Part shown: positions 24,184 to 33,158 of the stretch, piece by piece
Numbering within the stretch: the stretch's first letter is position 1
How the letters are laid out: every line of letters starts with the position of its first letter
Source: Gammaproteobacteria bacterium
GTDB lineage: Bacteria; Pseudomonadota; Gammaproteobacteria; SZUA-152
Direction: 5' to 3'
DNA: 46,227 bases
Assembly (NCBI GenBank): GCA_021647505.1
Contig: JAKIUN010000026.1
Coordinates: forward strand, 1 to 46,227
Made by a program: the position numbers and the translations under genes
Notes under the pieces: model-generated
The model's database searches: none
What the model saw: only the letters and a program-made list of their open reading frames with translations
What the model was told of the DNA's origin: nothing

Positions 24184-24559
24184 GGTGATTTCTCCAGTGG
24201 TTATCATTGTTGGTCTCAGCATCTTGGGCAGCTCTTGTATCAAATTCTTGTATCATGACTAGCGAAAAGTGTGCCAGCTCTTTGCGGATTTCATGAAAAG
24301 ACGTGCATTCAATGAGTTACATGCTTTATATGTATTGAGCGTCAGGATTGTGTCAAATTGTTGGCAGGTTTTTGCCGGTAGATGCGGCGGAAAGGTGTCT
24401 TCTGTGCTGGCCATTTGTCTGTTTTCAGAGTCTGTTGCTTGGGAATCGTGTTGGCCTGATCTATTGTCTGTGTTACTGAAATGATTTTTGACGTTAGCGG
24501 TTACCATAACGGCAGTGGTGGTCGCATGATTTCGTCATGGCATCACCGAGGGGAATGCA
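24184..24559. other. Intergenic region between divergent genes
   Basis: 376 bases without a recognisable gene. TCTTGTATCA occurs twice in direct repeat (about 24233-24254), just upstream of the GGDEF gene. The stretch should hold promoters for both flanking genes, but no consensus pair is convincing. Confidence 0.5.
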
Positions 24560-25597
24560 ATGTTACGAAAAGGGTTATTGGGCTTGTTATTGCTGGCTGT
24601 TTTGCCGCTCGCGATGGCGGGACTGAAAGAGGGAGAGCTGAATGAAGACATGACCAATCCCGGCTCTATTGAGTTGCCGGTCTGGTTCAAGAATTCCTTT
24701 ATGGATATTGCCGAGGATATCGCCGAGGCCACGGCGGAGAACAAGCGCTTGGTACTCTATTTTCATCAGGATGGCTGCCCCTATTGCAAGAAGCTTATCG
24801 AAGTTAACCTTACCCAGCAGGATATCGTTGACAAGGCGCGCGCCACGGTGGATGTGCTGGCGATCAACATGTGGGGTGACCGCGAGGTGACCTGGCTGGA
24901 TGGTGAGACCCTGAGTGAAAAGGCGTTCGCCCAGAAGATGCGCGTCATGTTTACGCCGACAATGCTGTTTCTCGATGAGCAAGGTCAGGTTGCCTTGCGC
25001 GTGAACGGCTATTACAAGCCCGCCAAGTTCAAGGCGGCGCTGGCATATGTTGCGCAACACGGCGAAAAAAAGGAGCGTTTTGCCGAGTATTATCAGCGGC
25101 TTAAGGCGGCGCCTGTCAGCGGCAAACTGCACCACGAGGCATTTATCCTGCCACTGGATCAGCTGACGGCCGCGCCTCGTTCCAGTAGTGGTTACCGGCT
25201 GGTGCTGTTCGAGCAGAAACTGTGCCCCCATTGCGATGAGCTGCATCAAGACATCTTCAAACGCCCGGAGACCCGTGAGCAGCTTGCGCGTTTTGATGTT
25301 TTCCAGGTGGATATGTGGTCGGATGAAAAGTTGAAAACGCCGCGCGGAGAATCCCTCAGTGCCCGCCAGTGGGCGAAAAAACTGAACATTAACTACACGC
25401 CGTCACTGCTGTTTTTGGATAAGTCGGGCAACGAGGTGTTCCGCGCCGAGGCCTACCTGAAGGCCTTTCATGTGCAGTCGATACTGGACTATGTGGCCTC
25501 AGAGGCCTATCTCGATGAACCGGAATTTCAGCGTTATATCGATGTGCGCGCAGATCGCCTGCGTGAACAGGGCAAGCGTGTCGATTTGATGAAGTAG
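24560..25597 (+). CDS. Exported tandem thioredoxin-fold protein
   Basis: 345 residues. A signal peptide (LLGLLLLAVLPLAMA, cleavage near 20) is followed by two related thioredoxin-fold domains: about 45-168 with CPYC (73-76) and cis-Pro region FTPT, and about 205-320 with CPHC (222-225) and YTPS. Both resemble the SoxW/thioredoxin_2 family of periplasmic thiol reductases or oxidases. An internal duplication is evident (WGDREVTWLDGETLSEKAFA versus WSDEKLKTPRGESLSARQWA). GAGGGG precedes the ATG. It likely acts in periplasmic disulfide handling; the partner is unknown. Confidence 0.88.
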   Translation: MLRKGLLGLLLLAVLPLAMAGLKEGELNEDMTNPGSIELPVWFKNSFMDIAEDIAEATAENKRLVLYFHQDGCPYCKKLIEVNLTQQDIVDKARATVDVLAINMWGDREVTWLDGETLSEKAFAQKMRVMFTPTMLFLDEQGQVALRVNGYYKPAKFKAALAYVAQHGEKKERFAEYYQRLKAAPVSGKLHHEAFILPLDQLTAAPRSSSGYRLVLFEQKLCPHCDELHQDIFKRPETREQLARFDVFQVDMWSDEKLKTPRGESLSARQWAKKLNINYTPSLLFLDKSGNEVFRAEAYLKAFHVQSILDYVASEAYLDEPEFQRYIDVRADRLREQGKRVDLMK

Positions 25598-25612
25598 GGC
25601 ATAGCGGCGAAC

Positions 25613-27532
25613 TTAGCCCAGGTTGTTTTTGATGTCGCGATAGAAACAGTACTGACGTTTTCCGCGCCGTTTGGCCTCGTACATGGCCTGATCTGCGCGT
25701 TCCAGCAGGCTGTCCTCACTTTCTCCATCCAGCGGATAGATGCTGATACCGGCACTGCCGCTGACCTGCAGCGGGCCATGCTCACAGTCCACGCTGATGT
25801 TCAGGCTGTTGACGATGCGTTCGGCCAGTTGTTCGATGAGAGCGGCGTCCTCCAGTCCATTGAACAGCACGGCAAACTCGTCCCCGCCAAGACGGGCGAC
25901 GGTATCGTCCTCACGCACACAGGCGCGTAACTGCGCCGCTACCTTGCCCAGTACCTGATCCCCGGCGGCGTGTCCCAGGGTATCGTTGACGGCCTTGAAA
26001 CCATCCAGATCGACGTACATGACGGCGACGATGGTCTGGTTGCGATGAGCACGCGCACGCGCACCACGCAAACGGTCATGGAACAGCATACGGTTGGGCA
26101 GGCTGGTCAATTGGTCGAAGTGGGCGAGCAATTCCAGGCGGTCTTCATTTTCCTTCAGGCTGCTGATATCCGAATAGGTGGCGACAAAATGGGTTGTCTG
26201 GCCGCTATTGTTCTTGACGCTGCTGATGGTGACCAGGTTCGGGCGGGCCTCGCCATCCTTGTGACGATTCCAGACTTCGCCCTGCCAGTGATCATTGCTT
26301 TCCAGTGACTGCCAGATGGACGGGTAAAAGTCCGCATCATGTTGTCCCGAACTCAGCATCATCGGTGTTTTCCCCATCAGTTCCTCGCGGCTGTAACCCG
26401 TCAGGTGGCAGAAGGCATCATTCATGTCGAGGATATGTTTCTCACTGTCAGTGATGAGAATGGGTTCTGCGGTAATTTCAAACACCTGCTGGGTGAGGCG
26501 AAGACGTTGCTCGGCCTTGCGTTTTTTCGACACATCCCGCATGGCGGCAATGGCCAGTGACGCGCCATTTTTTTGGGTGTGGCTGAGAGAAATCTCGACG
26601 GGAAATTCCCGACCCTCCTTCGATATGGCGATGAGATCACCACTTTTGTCGATGGGTCGGGGCTGTAGATTGGTAAAGAAGGCCGTCCTTTGACCGACGT
26701 GCTGGTGCCGCAAGCGGGAGGGCAGCAGGGATTCGATCTTCATTCCCAGCATTTCCTCCTTGCTATAACCGAACATGGACACGGTTCGGGCATTGACGCC
26801 GCTGATGTATCCACCCGTATCCACGATCAACCAGGCATCGGGGGCGGCCTCCACCAGTGATTCGGCGTAGGCCTTGGCAGCGGTGGTATTTTGATTCGCT
26901 TCCATGATCCGGCGCATGATGATGATCAGCAGGCCGGCAACCAGGGCGATGATTGGAATCAGCAGCGACGCCAGGTCGATGAAGCTGATGGTCGCGGCCA
27001 ACTGCATACCGGTTTCCCATTCACGTTTCCGGCTCTGCTCAAGGGCATTATGGGTCAGAAAATCAATCGCCGTTAGGGCTGGGGTGTCGTTGACCTGTAC
27101 ATGGATTTCGACCTCGCGGGGTGTGTTGCCTTCAGCAATGAGTTTGCGGGCAAACCTATATTTTGATCGATAGATGTTGACGACATGAAGCAGCTTTTCC
27201 AGTGCCTGTGTTTCTTCATCTGATCGGGACAGGCTGCGATACTCCTCAATGGCGTGATAGGTTTCGTGTAGATTTTCCTCAATCTTGGGCAGCAGATCGT
27301 CTGTCTGATGAAGGATGTAATTCTTGAAATAATGGATAAATCCACCATAACCAAAATGGGTACTGATTCTGGCCAGTGCGTAGTTGCTTTTGGCGGCATA
27401 TTCATTGAACTCATGCCACTGTGCTTCAACGCGGAGGATGCGCGATTTGGTTTCAAAGCCAAAGTACACCAGCGATGCCATCAAGGTGGTGGCAATCAGG
27501 GTAATGGCAATGATTTTACTTCGCAGGCTCAT
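25613..27532 (-). CDS. Membrane PAS-PAS-GGDEF diguanylate cyclase
   Basis: 639 residues. TM1 is about 7-25, a periplasmic helical sensor region covers about 26-175, and TM2 is about 180-205. Two PAS domains follow (about 225-340 and 350-470) and a C-terminal GGDEF domain (about 475-635) with GGDEF intact and an I-site R-E-D-D five residues before it. No EAL domain. It should synthesise c-di-GMP in response to a periplasmic or PAS-sensed cue. The start MSLRSKII at 27532 places the TM helix at the N-terminus, as is usual; an upstream extension is unlikely. The 3' end converges with the thioredoxin-like gene, 15 bases apart. Confidence 0.9.
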   Translation of the reverse strand: MSLRSKIIAITLIATTLMASLVYFGFETKSRILRVEAQWHEFNEYAAKSNYALARISTHFGYGGFIHYFKNYILHQTDDLLPKIEENLHETYHAIEEYRSLSRSDEETQALEKLLHVVNIYRSKYRFARKLIAEGNTPREVEIHVQVNDTPALTAIDFLTHNALEQSRKREWETGMQLAATISFIDLASLLIPIIALVAGLLIIIMRRIMEANQNTTAAKAYAESLVEAAPDAWLIVDTGGYISGVNARTVSMFGYSKEEMLGMKIESLLPSRLRHQHVGQRTAFFTNLQPRPIDKSGDLIAISKEGREFPVEISLSHTQKNGASLAIAAMRDVSKKRKAEQRLRLTQQVFEITAEPILITDSEKHILDMNDAFCHLTGYSREELMGKTPMMLSSGQHDADFYPSIWQSLESNDHWQGEVWNRHKDGEARPNLVTISSVKNNSGQTTHFVATYSDISSLKENEDRLELLAHFDQLTSLPNRMLFHDRLRGARARAHRNQTIVAVMYVDLDGFKAVNDTLGHAAGDQVLGKVAAQLRACVREDDTVARLGGDEFAVLFNGLEDAALIEQLAERIVNSLNISVDCEHGPLQVSGSAGISIYPLDGESEDSLLERADQAMYEAKRRGKRQYCFYRDIKNNLG

Positions 27533-27755
27533 GGCATCCGTGTCCTTGTTTGCACAGTTATCGATATCTGGCAAGGATCGGCTATTCCATCGGCAGCCTG
27601 GCAAGTAAAGTTTATAGATGGACGGTATTGATTGGCGCATCAGGCACTACAAGCACTATCAGTGTCACCATTTTTCATAATGAGAATGCCGGTGTAGTGC
27701 GGTACAATGCAGGCTGTTTCCGCCGGTTCATGTCCAGATTGTTCACGGGTGCCAC

Positions 27756-27901
27756 CCAATGCCATTAAGTTAAGCCTGAGATCCAGCTTGTTGTAGGTTG
27801 GTGGTGACGAAGGAACCCCAACATGGTTGGTTTTGTTGGGGTTCGCAGGCTCACCGCCAACCTACAAAACAGTCGTAATTTTGTTAACTTAATGGCATTG
27901 G
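27756..27901. mobile_element. MITE-like element, 146 bp, with 18-bp terminal inverted repeats
   Basis: The termini CCAATGCCATTAAGTTAA (27756-27773) and its exact reverse complement (27884-27901) enclose a second imperfect inverted pair at 27791-27822 and 27835-27867 (TTGTAGGTTGG...ACCCCAAC). There is no coding capacity. No clear target-site duplication is visible. The structure suits a miniature inverted-repeat transposable element mobilised by a transposase elsewhere. It sits 59 bases before the DUF3622 gene. Confidence 0.8.
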
Positions 27902-27960
27902 AATACGATCTACCTCAATAACCCTATCATTTCAATGATTTTTAAATCTCAGGATGTGAC

Positions 27961-28197
27961 ATGGCGAAAGCGAAGAAATACGACTATCGGGTCGTGCAGA
28001 CCACTGCCGGTTGGCGTGCCGAAATCACCCGCCGGGTGACTTCCAAGAAGGCGATGGTTTCCAAAGGGCAGGACGGATTTTCTACCGAATCCGAGGCAAA
28101 AGAATGGGGTGAGCAGGCGCTGAAGTCATTCCTGAAGAACCTCGATGAACGCAATAAGCGCCGATCAGATCAGCGAGCCAAAAGGCAACAAGTGTGA
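27961..28197 (+). CDS. DUF3622-like small basic protein
   Basis: 78 residues, strongly basic (Lys/Arg-rich) and hydrophilic. The pattern YDYRVVQTTAGWRAEITRRV, then SKGQDGFSTESEAKEWGEQAL, matches small DUF3622-type proteins of marine Gammaproteobacteria. AGGA lies six bases before the ATG. No membrane segment or signal peptide. It stands alone between two repeat elements; nucleic-acid binding is possible from its charge, but this is not established. Confidence 0.75.
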   Translation: MAKAKKYDYRVVQTTAGWRAEITRRVTSKKAMVSKGQDGFSTESEAKEWGEQALKSFLKNLDERNKRRSDQRAKRQQV

Positions 28198-28279
28198 TTG
28201 TCTCCCTGGTCAGGGTGGTTGCCGTGGTGGAACTTTCAGTGCGTTGCCTGATTCCACTTTGTCATATTAGATATCACTC

Positions 28280-28623
28280 AACCACCACCCGCTAAAGCTG
28301 GTGGGTTGGTATTACGGACTGAAAGTCCGGATACGGGTCGAAAGATCCGTTTCGCCTTCAGTTCTGAAGTTATCATCAACCGAACTTGTGATACCGCCCT
28401 GCGGTGTCACACATCCCGTGGCGCTCAGCGCCACCTCCACCTTGGTGGATTAGCCTGGCTTTCCTGCACCACACCGCAGAGCGGTATAGCGAGTCGAATA
28501 CAGAATGATACTGAGTCTTGTAAACGGCATGACCACCGTCGCGGTATTCCATGCCCCACCCCCCTTCATCAGGGCAACGGCCAGTATCGCCGATAAATCC
28601 GACCGCCTAAAGGCGGTGGTTTT
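28280..28623 (+). mobile_element. Non-autonomous IS200/IS605-like element carrying HEARO/IscB-type omega RNA
   Basis: Both edges carry hairpins with a shared TAAA loop: CCACCCGC TAAA GCTGGTGG at 28285-28304 and ACCGCC TAAA GGCGGT at 28602-28617, followed by TTTTAACC, as at the ends of IS200/IS605 elements. No tnpA, tnpB or iscB frame is present. Just inside the left end is a run of tight hairpins (see the RNA entry). IscB elements place their omega RNA (HEARO) directly after the left end and before iscB, so this looks like a derivative that has lost its protein gene. Exact ends are uncertain by tens of bases. Confidence 0.6.
28285..28490 (+). ncRNA. Candidate HEARO/omega RNA, hairpin-rich structured RNA
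   Basis: At least seven stems follow one another: GGACT/AGTCC (28316-28328), a GAAA-capped stem (28332-28350), CTTCAG/CTGAAG (28356-28369), an 11-bp stem TGTGATACCGC/GCGGTGTCACA (28387-28411), GTGGCGC/GCGCCAC (28418-28434), TCCACC/GGTGGA (28436-28449) and ACCGC/GCGGT (28472-28484). The segment GAAAGTCCGGATACGGGTCG with its GAAA hairpin resembles, from memory, the conserved core of IscB omega RNAs. Identification rests on structure and context, not on a covariance search. Confidence 0.5.
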
Positions 28624-28644
28624 AACCTTTAACCGGGACTAACG

Positions 28645-28918
28645 AAATTATGGCGTTACGGATTTAATGCCTATTTCGTAACGACTTACACCATGAAGAA
28701 CATGAAGCGCATAAAGGTTCACAGGGCAAAGCTTGCGATACTTCACGCTCTCCATGTTCTTCATGGTGTGAGCAACCAGCTTTAATCGCCGAGGACTCCC
28801 CACGGAAACCTGATGGGGCAGGCGGGTTTTTCATACCCTCGGGGAATATGCGCCAACCGCGTGGGCACAAAAAACATGCCCACCCTACCGTGGCCTTAAA
28901 ACCGTAACGCCATAATTT
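28645..28918. mobile_element. MITE-like element, 274 bp, next to ureG
   Basis: Terminal arms 28645-28666 and 28897-28918 match in 21 of 22 bases (AAATTATGGCGTTACGG type). Inside lies a perfect 17-bp inverted pair, 28688-28704 and 28753-28769 (ACACCATGAAGAACATG), and a GTGGGCA..TGCCCAC hairpin near 28861-28884. No gene. It ends 9 bases before the ureG stop codon region, so it directly follows the urea operon and may serve as its terminator. Confidence 0.75.
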
Positions 28919-28927
28919 TATTGATAT

Positions 28928-29605
28928 CTAATCTGACAAAGTAGAATTAAGGGGCATGCGCGTTTCTTGGGCAGGCAAGGTGGTTTGATCCCCAGTCATT
29001 AACATCCCTTCACGGATTAAAAAATCAATCACAACATCCAGACCTTCGCGGCTTTTTAGCTGGGTAAAGACAAAGGGCTTGCGACCACGCATGCGCTGAC
29101 TGTCGGTGTTCATTACCTCCAGGGATGCGCCCACCATCTCGGCGAGATCAATCTTGTTGATGACCAGAAGGTCAGACTTAGTAATACCAGGGCCGCCTTT
29201 ACGCGGGATTTTTTCACCGGAAGCAACGTCGATGACATAAATCGTCAGGTCCGCCAGTTCCGGGCTGAAGGTTGCACTGAGATTGTCGCCACCACTTTCG
29301 ATAAAGATGATGTCGAGATCCGGAAATTTCTGGGACAGATCCTCAACGGCGGCCAGATTCATGGAGGCATCTTCGCGAATAGCGGTGTGCGGGCAACCAC
29401 CGGTCTCTACGCCGACGATGCGCTCTGCTTCCAGTGCCTGTGCTTCAGTGAGGATGCGCTGGTCTTCGCGGGTATAGATGTCATTGGTGACCACGGCGAT
29501 GCTGTAATCATCGCGCATGGCCTTGCACAATTGCTCAAGCAGGGCGGTCTTGCCGGAGCCGACCGGACCACCGACACCGACGCGTAAGGGGGCCTTTGAG
29601 TGCAT
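28928..29605 (-). CDS. ureG: Urease accessory GTPase UreG
   Basis: 225 residues, SIMIBI-class GTPase that drives nickel insertion into urease with UreD/UreF and UreE. The P-loop GGPVGSGKT is at 12-20. The metal-binding Cys-Pro-His ([13 protein letters not shown]) and the NKIDLA guanine-specificity motif are present. AAGGAA precedes the ATG. It is the last gene of the operon; a MITE-like repeat lies immediately downstream. Confidence 0.97.
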   Translation of the reverse strand: MHSKAPLRVGVGGPVGSGKTALLEQLCKAMRDDYSIAVVTNDIYTREDQRILTEAQALEAERIVGVETGGCPHTAIREDASMNLAAVEDLSQKFPDLDIIFIESGGDNLSATFSPELADLTIYVIDVASGEKIPRKGGPGITKSDLLVINKIDLAEMVGASLEVMNTDSQRMRGRKPFVFTQLKSREGLDVVIDFLIREGMLMTGDQTTLPAQETRMPLNSTLSD

Positions 29606-29669
29606 ATTTTATTCCTTATTTGATGTGATTCGAATATTTCATGACAGACAGATTCATGCAATGTCCGGG

Positions 29670-30374
29670 TCAGGATCTGAATAAACGGCTGTACTGGGTT
29701 TCATGCAGGCTGCTGGCAATGGCCTGGGCCGGCGTGCTGGTGCCGAGGGCATCATCCTCAAGTGTGGTGGCATGCTCAACGGTGGCGCTAATTTCTGCGC
29801 TGAATTGGTACAAGAGCTGCTGGCCTTCGGTTTGTCCTAACGGCACCAGCTTGATGGCGGCCGCAACCGTGTTTTCCAACCAGCTCCAGGTGTAACCCGT
29901 GAGTAAATCCTGTAAGGGAATCCGCCAATGATGTGCGGCCAATGCATAAGCTGAGAGTTGGCAACACAAGAGAGAGGGGCGCCAGTTTTCCAGCTGCGGC
30001 CAGTCGTGGCTGTCGGGTAGTTGTTGCAATACCTTTAACAAGGCCCGTGCCCGCTGCTGTTCTTCGTTGCGTAGCTCGGAGGTCTCACGACTGGCGTACA
30101 GCCATTGAGCCCAATATTGGAAATCCTCGTGATTGTTATTTTTCACGGCAGCAAACAGCCGGACTAACAGGGGTAGTTCGAGGGTTTGCAGGCTGTCGTC
30201 CAATACGGACTTCAACCAGTGACGGGTGTCCGCTTTGTTTTGTATCCAGCCGCACTCAACGGCCCATTCCAGCCCTTGCGAATAGGTAAAGGCACCGGTC
30301 GGCAGGTTCGGGCTGATTAACTGCAGTAAACGCAGGCCTGGCAGGCTGGGGTTGGCTAAACCCATGTCAGGCAT
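29670..30374 (-). CDS. ureF: Urease accessory protein UreF
   Basis: 234 residues, all-helical UreF with the N-terminal LLQLISPNLPTGAFTYSQGLE motif region and the C-terminal tail LHETQYSRLFRS typical of the family. It bridges UreD-bound apo-urease and UreG. The start at 30374 is chosen because its ATG overlaps the stop of the upstream small gene (ATGCCTGA); an ATG three codons later is possible. The gap to ureG is 64 bases. Confidence 0.95.
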   Translation of the reverse strand: MPDMGLANPSLPGLRLLQLISPNLPTGAFTYSQGLEWAVECGWIQNKADTRHWLKSVLDDSLQTLELPLLVRLFAAVKNNNHEDFQYWAQWLYASRETSELRNEEQQRARALLKVLQQLPDSHDWPQLENWRPSLLCCQLSAYALAAHHWRIPLQDLLTGYTWSWLENTVAAAIKLVPLGQTEGQQLLYQFSAEISATVEHATTLEDDALGTSTPAQAIASSLHETQYSRLFRS

Positions 30375-30618
30375 GGTTTGCTGTTGTTGCCCGCAGGCGT
30401 GCGGAGCGTGCGCCTGCCAACCGGTTGAACAGACCGATGAGCAGGGCGGCGATGAATAAAATCCCAAGAATGAGCCCTGTGCCTGTGCCCGCTATTTCAA
30501 CACCGTGGGCCCAGGCGTGGGCAAGCAGACCCGTTGACAGACTGTTGTCATGTGCCTGTGCCAATGGAGATGTCAGGATTGCGCCAAGGGTAAGCAGTAT
30601 TTTGTTCCAAGCTTTCAT
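30367..30618 (-). CDS. Small exported membrane protein inside the urease operon
   Basis: 83 residues. A signal peptide (ILLTLGAILTSPLAQA, cleavage near 22) is followed by a short His-containing segment (HDNSLSTGLLAHAWAHG) and one TM (about 43-64), with a basic tail. AGGAG lies seven bases upstream of the ATG. It is not full-length HupE/UreJ, which has six helices, but has the same position and a His-rich start, so it could be a minimal nickel-related helper. Function unknown. It overlaps ureF by 8 bases and lies 10 bases after ureE. Confidence 0.75.
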   Translation of the reverse strand: MKAWNKILLTLGAILTSPLAQAHDNSLSTGLLAHAWAHGVEIAGTGTGLILGILFIAALLIGLFNRLAGARSARLRATTANHA

Positions 30619-30628
30619 GGGATGCTCC

Positions 30629-31099
30629 TTATTCGTGGTTATGTGAATGATGGTGGCCTTCAGCGGCCTGTTGATAGGCGCCGGCCTCTGGTTCAAAGGG
30701 GGCTTGCTCAACAACCAGCGCAAGACCCATTTGTCGCAACATGTCATCCAGCACATGGTCGTGTTGGTAACGTAGCCAACCCTGTTCCACTTGCAGAGGA
30801 ACGTGGCGATTGCCCAGATGATAGGCCGCACGGGCCAGCAGGGTGGAGTTATGGCAATGGACGGTGGAAACGGTTTCGACTGCAGCGATCAGTTCAATAA
30901 CCAGTCCGTTATCACTGCCGAGTCGATCACCGCCCCGCAACAAGGTGCCACGGGGCAAAAACAGACCAACGTCGCGGCCATCATCCAGACTGGCGCGCAG
31001 GCGGCTGCGCACCCGCTGTTCGATGGGCAGGGTCAGCCGGCCATCGATAGTGCCACATGGATTAACTCTCGCAGCAATAATGTGTGTCAGTTCAATCAT
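30629..31099 (-). CDS. ureE: Urease accessory protein UreE, nickel chaperone
   Basis: 156 residues. UreE delivers nickel to the UreG/UreF/UreD complex. The N-terminal peptide-binding domain (about 1-70) and C-terminal metal domain (about 75-145) are present, with the HCHNSTLLARAAYHLGNRHV motif that holds the interface His. The His-rich tail HHHSHNHE (149-156) is a shorter form of the K. aerogenes tail and should bind extra Ni2+. It follows ureC by three bases. Confidence 0.95.
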   Translation of the reverse strand: MIELTHIIAARVNPCGTIDGRLTLPIEQRVRSRLRASLDDGRDVGLFLPRGTLLRGGDRLGSDNGLVIELIAAVETVSTVHCHNSTLLARAAYHLGNRHVPLQVEQGWLRYQHDHVLDDMLRQMGLALVVEQAPFEPEAGAYQQAAEGHHHSHNHE

Positions 31100-31102
31100 G
31101 GT

Positions 31103-32806
31103 TTAAAACAAAAAATAACGTTGCGCCATGGGTAGTACAGTGGCGGGTTCACAGGTCAGCAGTTCACCATCGGCACGTACCTCATAGGTCTGTGAATTGA
31201 CCTCGATGTGCGGCGTGTAACTGTTGTGGATCAAGTCTTGTTTTTTGACATTACGGCAGTTTTTTACCACAGCCACTTTTTTTTGTAATCCCAGTTGTTC
31301 AACAATGCCAGCGGACATGGCCGCAGCGGAAACAAAAGTCATACTGGTTGAATCCAGAGCCTTGCCGAAACTGCCGAACATGGGGCGGGAGTGCACTGGC
31401 TGTGGTGTGGGAATTGAGGCATTGGCATCCCCCATCAGCGCCTGGGCGATCAGTCCCCCCTTGATAACCAGTGCGGGTTTGATACCGAAAAAGGCCGGTG
31501 ACCACAGTACCAGATCGGCCAGTTTGCCCACCTCCACTGAACCGACCTCGTGGGCGATGCCGTGGGTAATGGCCGGGTTGATGGTATATTTTGCAATATA
31601 ACGTTTCACCCGGTTATTGTCGTTGTCCGTGCTGTCGCCCTTCAGTGCACCACGCTGTACTTTCATTTTATGTGCGGTTTGCCAGGTGCGGGTGATGACT
31701 TCACCGACCCGGCCCATGGCCTGTGAATCGGAGGAGATCATCGAAAAAGCGCCCAAGTCATGCAAGATATCTTCGGCGGCGATGGTCTCGCGGCGAATGC
31801 GGGATTCGGCAAAGGCCACGTCTTCAGCGATACCGGCATCGAGGTGATGACACACCATCAGCATATCCAGATGTTCATCAATGGTGTTGACGGTATAAGG
31901 CCGCGTCGGATTGGTGGAGGAGGGCAGGACATTGTCGAGCCCACAGGCACGGATGATGTCCGGTGCATGGCCGCCACCGGCGCCTTCGGTGTGATAAGTA
32001 TGAATAGTGCGGCCTGCAAGGGCGGCAAGGGTGTCTTCCACAAAGCCGGATTCGTTCAGGGTATCGGTATGAATCGCTATTTGTATATCGAGCACTTCTG
32101 CAACGTTCAGGCAATTGTGAATGGCCGCCGGCGTGGTGCCCCAGTCTTCATGCAGCTTGAGGCCCATGGCGCCGGCGGCGACTTGCTCATGCAAGGCATC
32201 GGGCAGACTGGCATTGCCCTTTCCCATAAAACCCAGATTCATGGGAAAGGCCTCGGCGGCTTCCAACATGCGGTGGATATTCCAAGGCCCCGGCGTGCAG
32301 GTGGTGGCATTGGTGCCACTGGATGGGCCGGTGCCACCGCCGAGCATGGTGGTGATACCCGAGGCCAGCGCTTCTTCGATCTGTTGTGGGCAGATAAAAT
32401 GAATATGGGCGTCGATACCCCCGGCGGTGATAATCTTGCCTTCGCCACCGATCACGTCCGTGCCGGGGCCGATAATAATATCGACATTGTCCTGCACATC
32501 GGGGTTGCCCGCCTTGCCAATGGAGGCGATACGCCCATTTTTAATGCCAATGTCGGCCTTGACGATGCCCCAGTGATCGATGATCAGCGCATTGGTGATG
32601 ACCAGGTCGACGACTTCCGCAGAGACGGCCTGTGATTGCCCCATGCCATCACGAATGACCTTGCCGCCACCGAATTTGACTTCATCGCCATAGGTGGTGA
32701 AGTCCTTTTCCACTTCAATCCACAGTTCGGTATCCGCCAGGCGTAACTTGTCACCGCAGGTAGGGCCAAACATTTCCGCGTAGGCCTGCCGGCTCATGCT
32801 TGCCAT
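31103..32806 (-). CDS. ureC: Urease alpha subunit UreC
   Basis: 567 residues, catalytic subunit hydrolysing urea to ammonia and carbamate. All dinuclear nickel ligands are visible at standard numbering: H134 and H136 (DAHIHF), carbamylated K217 (GLKLHEDWG), H246, H272 and D360. The flap MVCHHLD has C319 and H320. The N-terminus [10 protein letters not shown] and C-terminus [13 protein letters not shown] are complete, so the enzyme should be active. The start codon overlaps the ureB stop by one base (TAATG). Confidence 0.98.
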   Translation of the reverse strand: MASMSRQAYAEMFGPTCGDKLRLADTELWIEVEKDFTTYGDEVKFGGGKVIRDGMGQSQAVSAEVVDLVITNALIIDHWGIVKADIGIKNGRIASIGKAGNPDVQDNVDIIIGPGTDVIGGEGKIITAGGIDAHIHFICPQQIEEALASGITTMLGGGTGPSSGTNATTCTPGPWNIHRMLEAAEAFPMNLGFMGKGNASLPDALHEQVAAGAMGLKLHEDWGTTPAAIHNCLNVAEVLDIQIAIHTDTLNESGFVEDTLAALAGRTIHTYHTEGAGGGHAPDIIRACGLDNVLPSSTNPTRPYTVNTIDEHLDMLMVCHHLDAGIAEDVAFAESRIRRETIAAEDILHDLGAFSMISSDSQAMGRVGEVITRTWQTAHKMKVQRGALKGDSTDNDNNRVKRYIAKYTINPAITHGIAHEVGSVEVGKLADLVLWSPAFFGIKPALVIKGGLIAQALMGDANASIPTPQPVHSRPMFGSFGKALDSTSMTFVSAAAMSAGIVEQLGLQKKVAVVKNCRNVKKQDLIHNSYTPHIEVNSQTYEVRADGELLTCEPATVLPMAQRYFLF

Positions 32807-33135
32807 TAGTGCGCCTCCCCCGAGGCGTCATTCAGCGGCCCCATGATCTTGCCCTGAAAGCCATACACGATACCCTTACCGGCAAAGCTTACCAATTCAA
32901 CGCTACGCTGTTGCCCTGGCTCAAAACGCACTGCGGTGCCGGCTGGGATGTTGAGCCGATAGCCACGGGTTTTTTCTCGCTCGAATTCCAAGGCCATGTT
33001 GGATTCGTAAAAATGATAATGTGAACCAATTTGAATCGGCCGGTCGCCCGTGTTGGCGACATCAATACGCAAGGTTGCGCGTCCTGAATTGATCTCGATA
33101 GTGCCTTCGCGGATCTTCATTTCGCCTGGAATCAT
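32806..33135 (-). CDS. ureB: Urease beta subunit UreB
   Basis: 109 residues of the urease structural beta subunit, with the conserved start [11 protein letters not shown], the [19 protein letters not shown] segment and [15 protein letters not shown]. The ATG at 33135 is chosen because GGAG lies six bases upstream; a TTG four codons earlier is contained in that site. The stop overlaps the ureC start. Confidence 0.96.
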   Translation of the reverse strand: MIPGEMKIREGTIEINSGRATLRIDVANTGDRPIQIGSHYHFYESNMALEFEREKTRGYRLNIPAGTAVRFEPGQQRSVELVSFAGKGIVYGFQGKIMGPLNDASGEAH

Positions 33136-33158
33136 CAGTTTCTCCAATGCTTGTGCAA

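Noticed and set aside
27640-28930. CRISPR array in the repeat-rich gap
   Set aside because: The repeats are inverted, of different families and not regularly spaced; no direct repeat-spacer pattern.
31760-32635. Long open frame on the plus strand opposite ureC
   Set aside because: It lies wholly antisense to the intact, highly conserved ureC and has no family match or ribosome site; an artefact of ureC codon bias.
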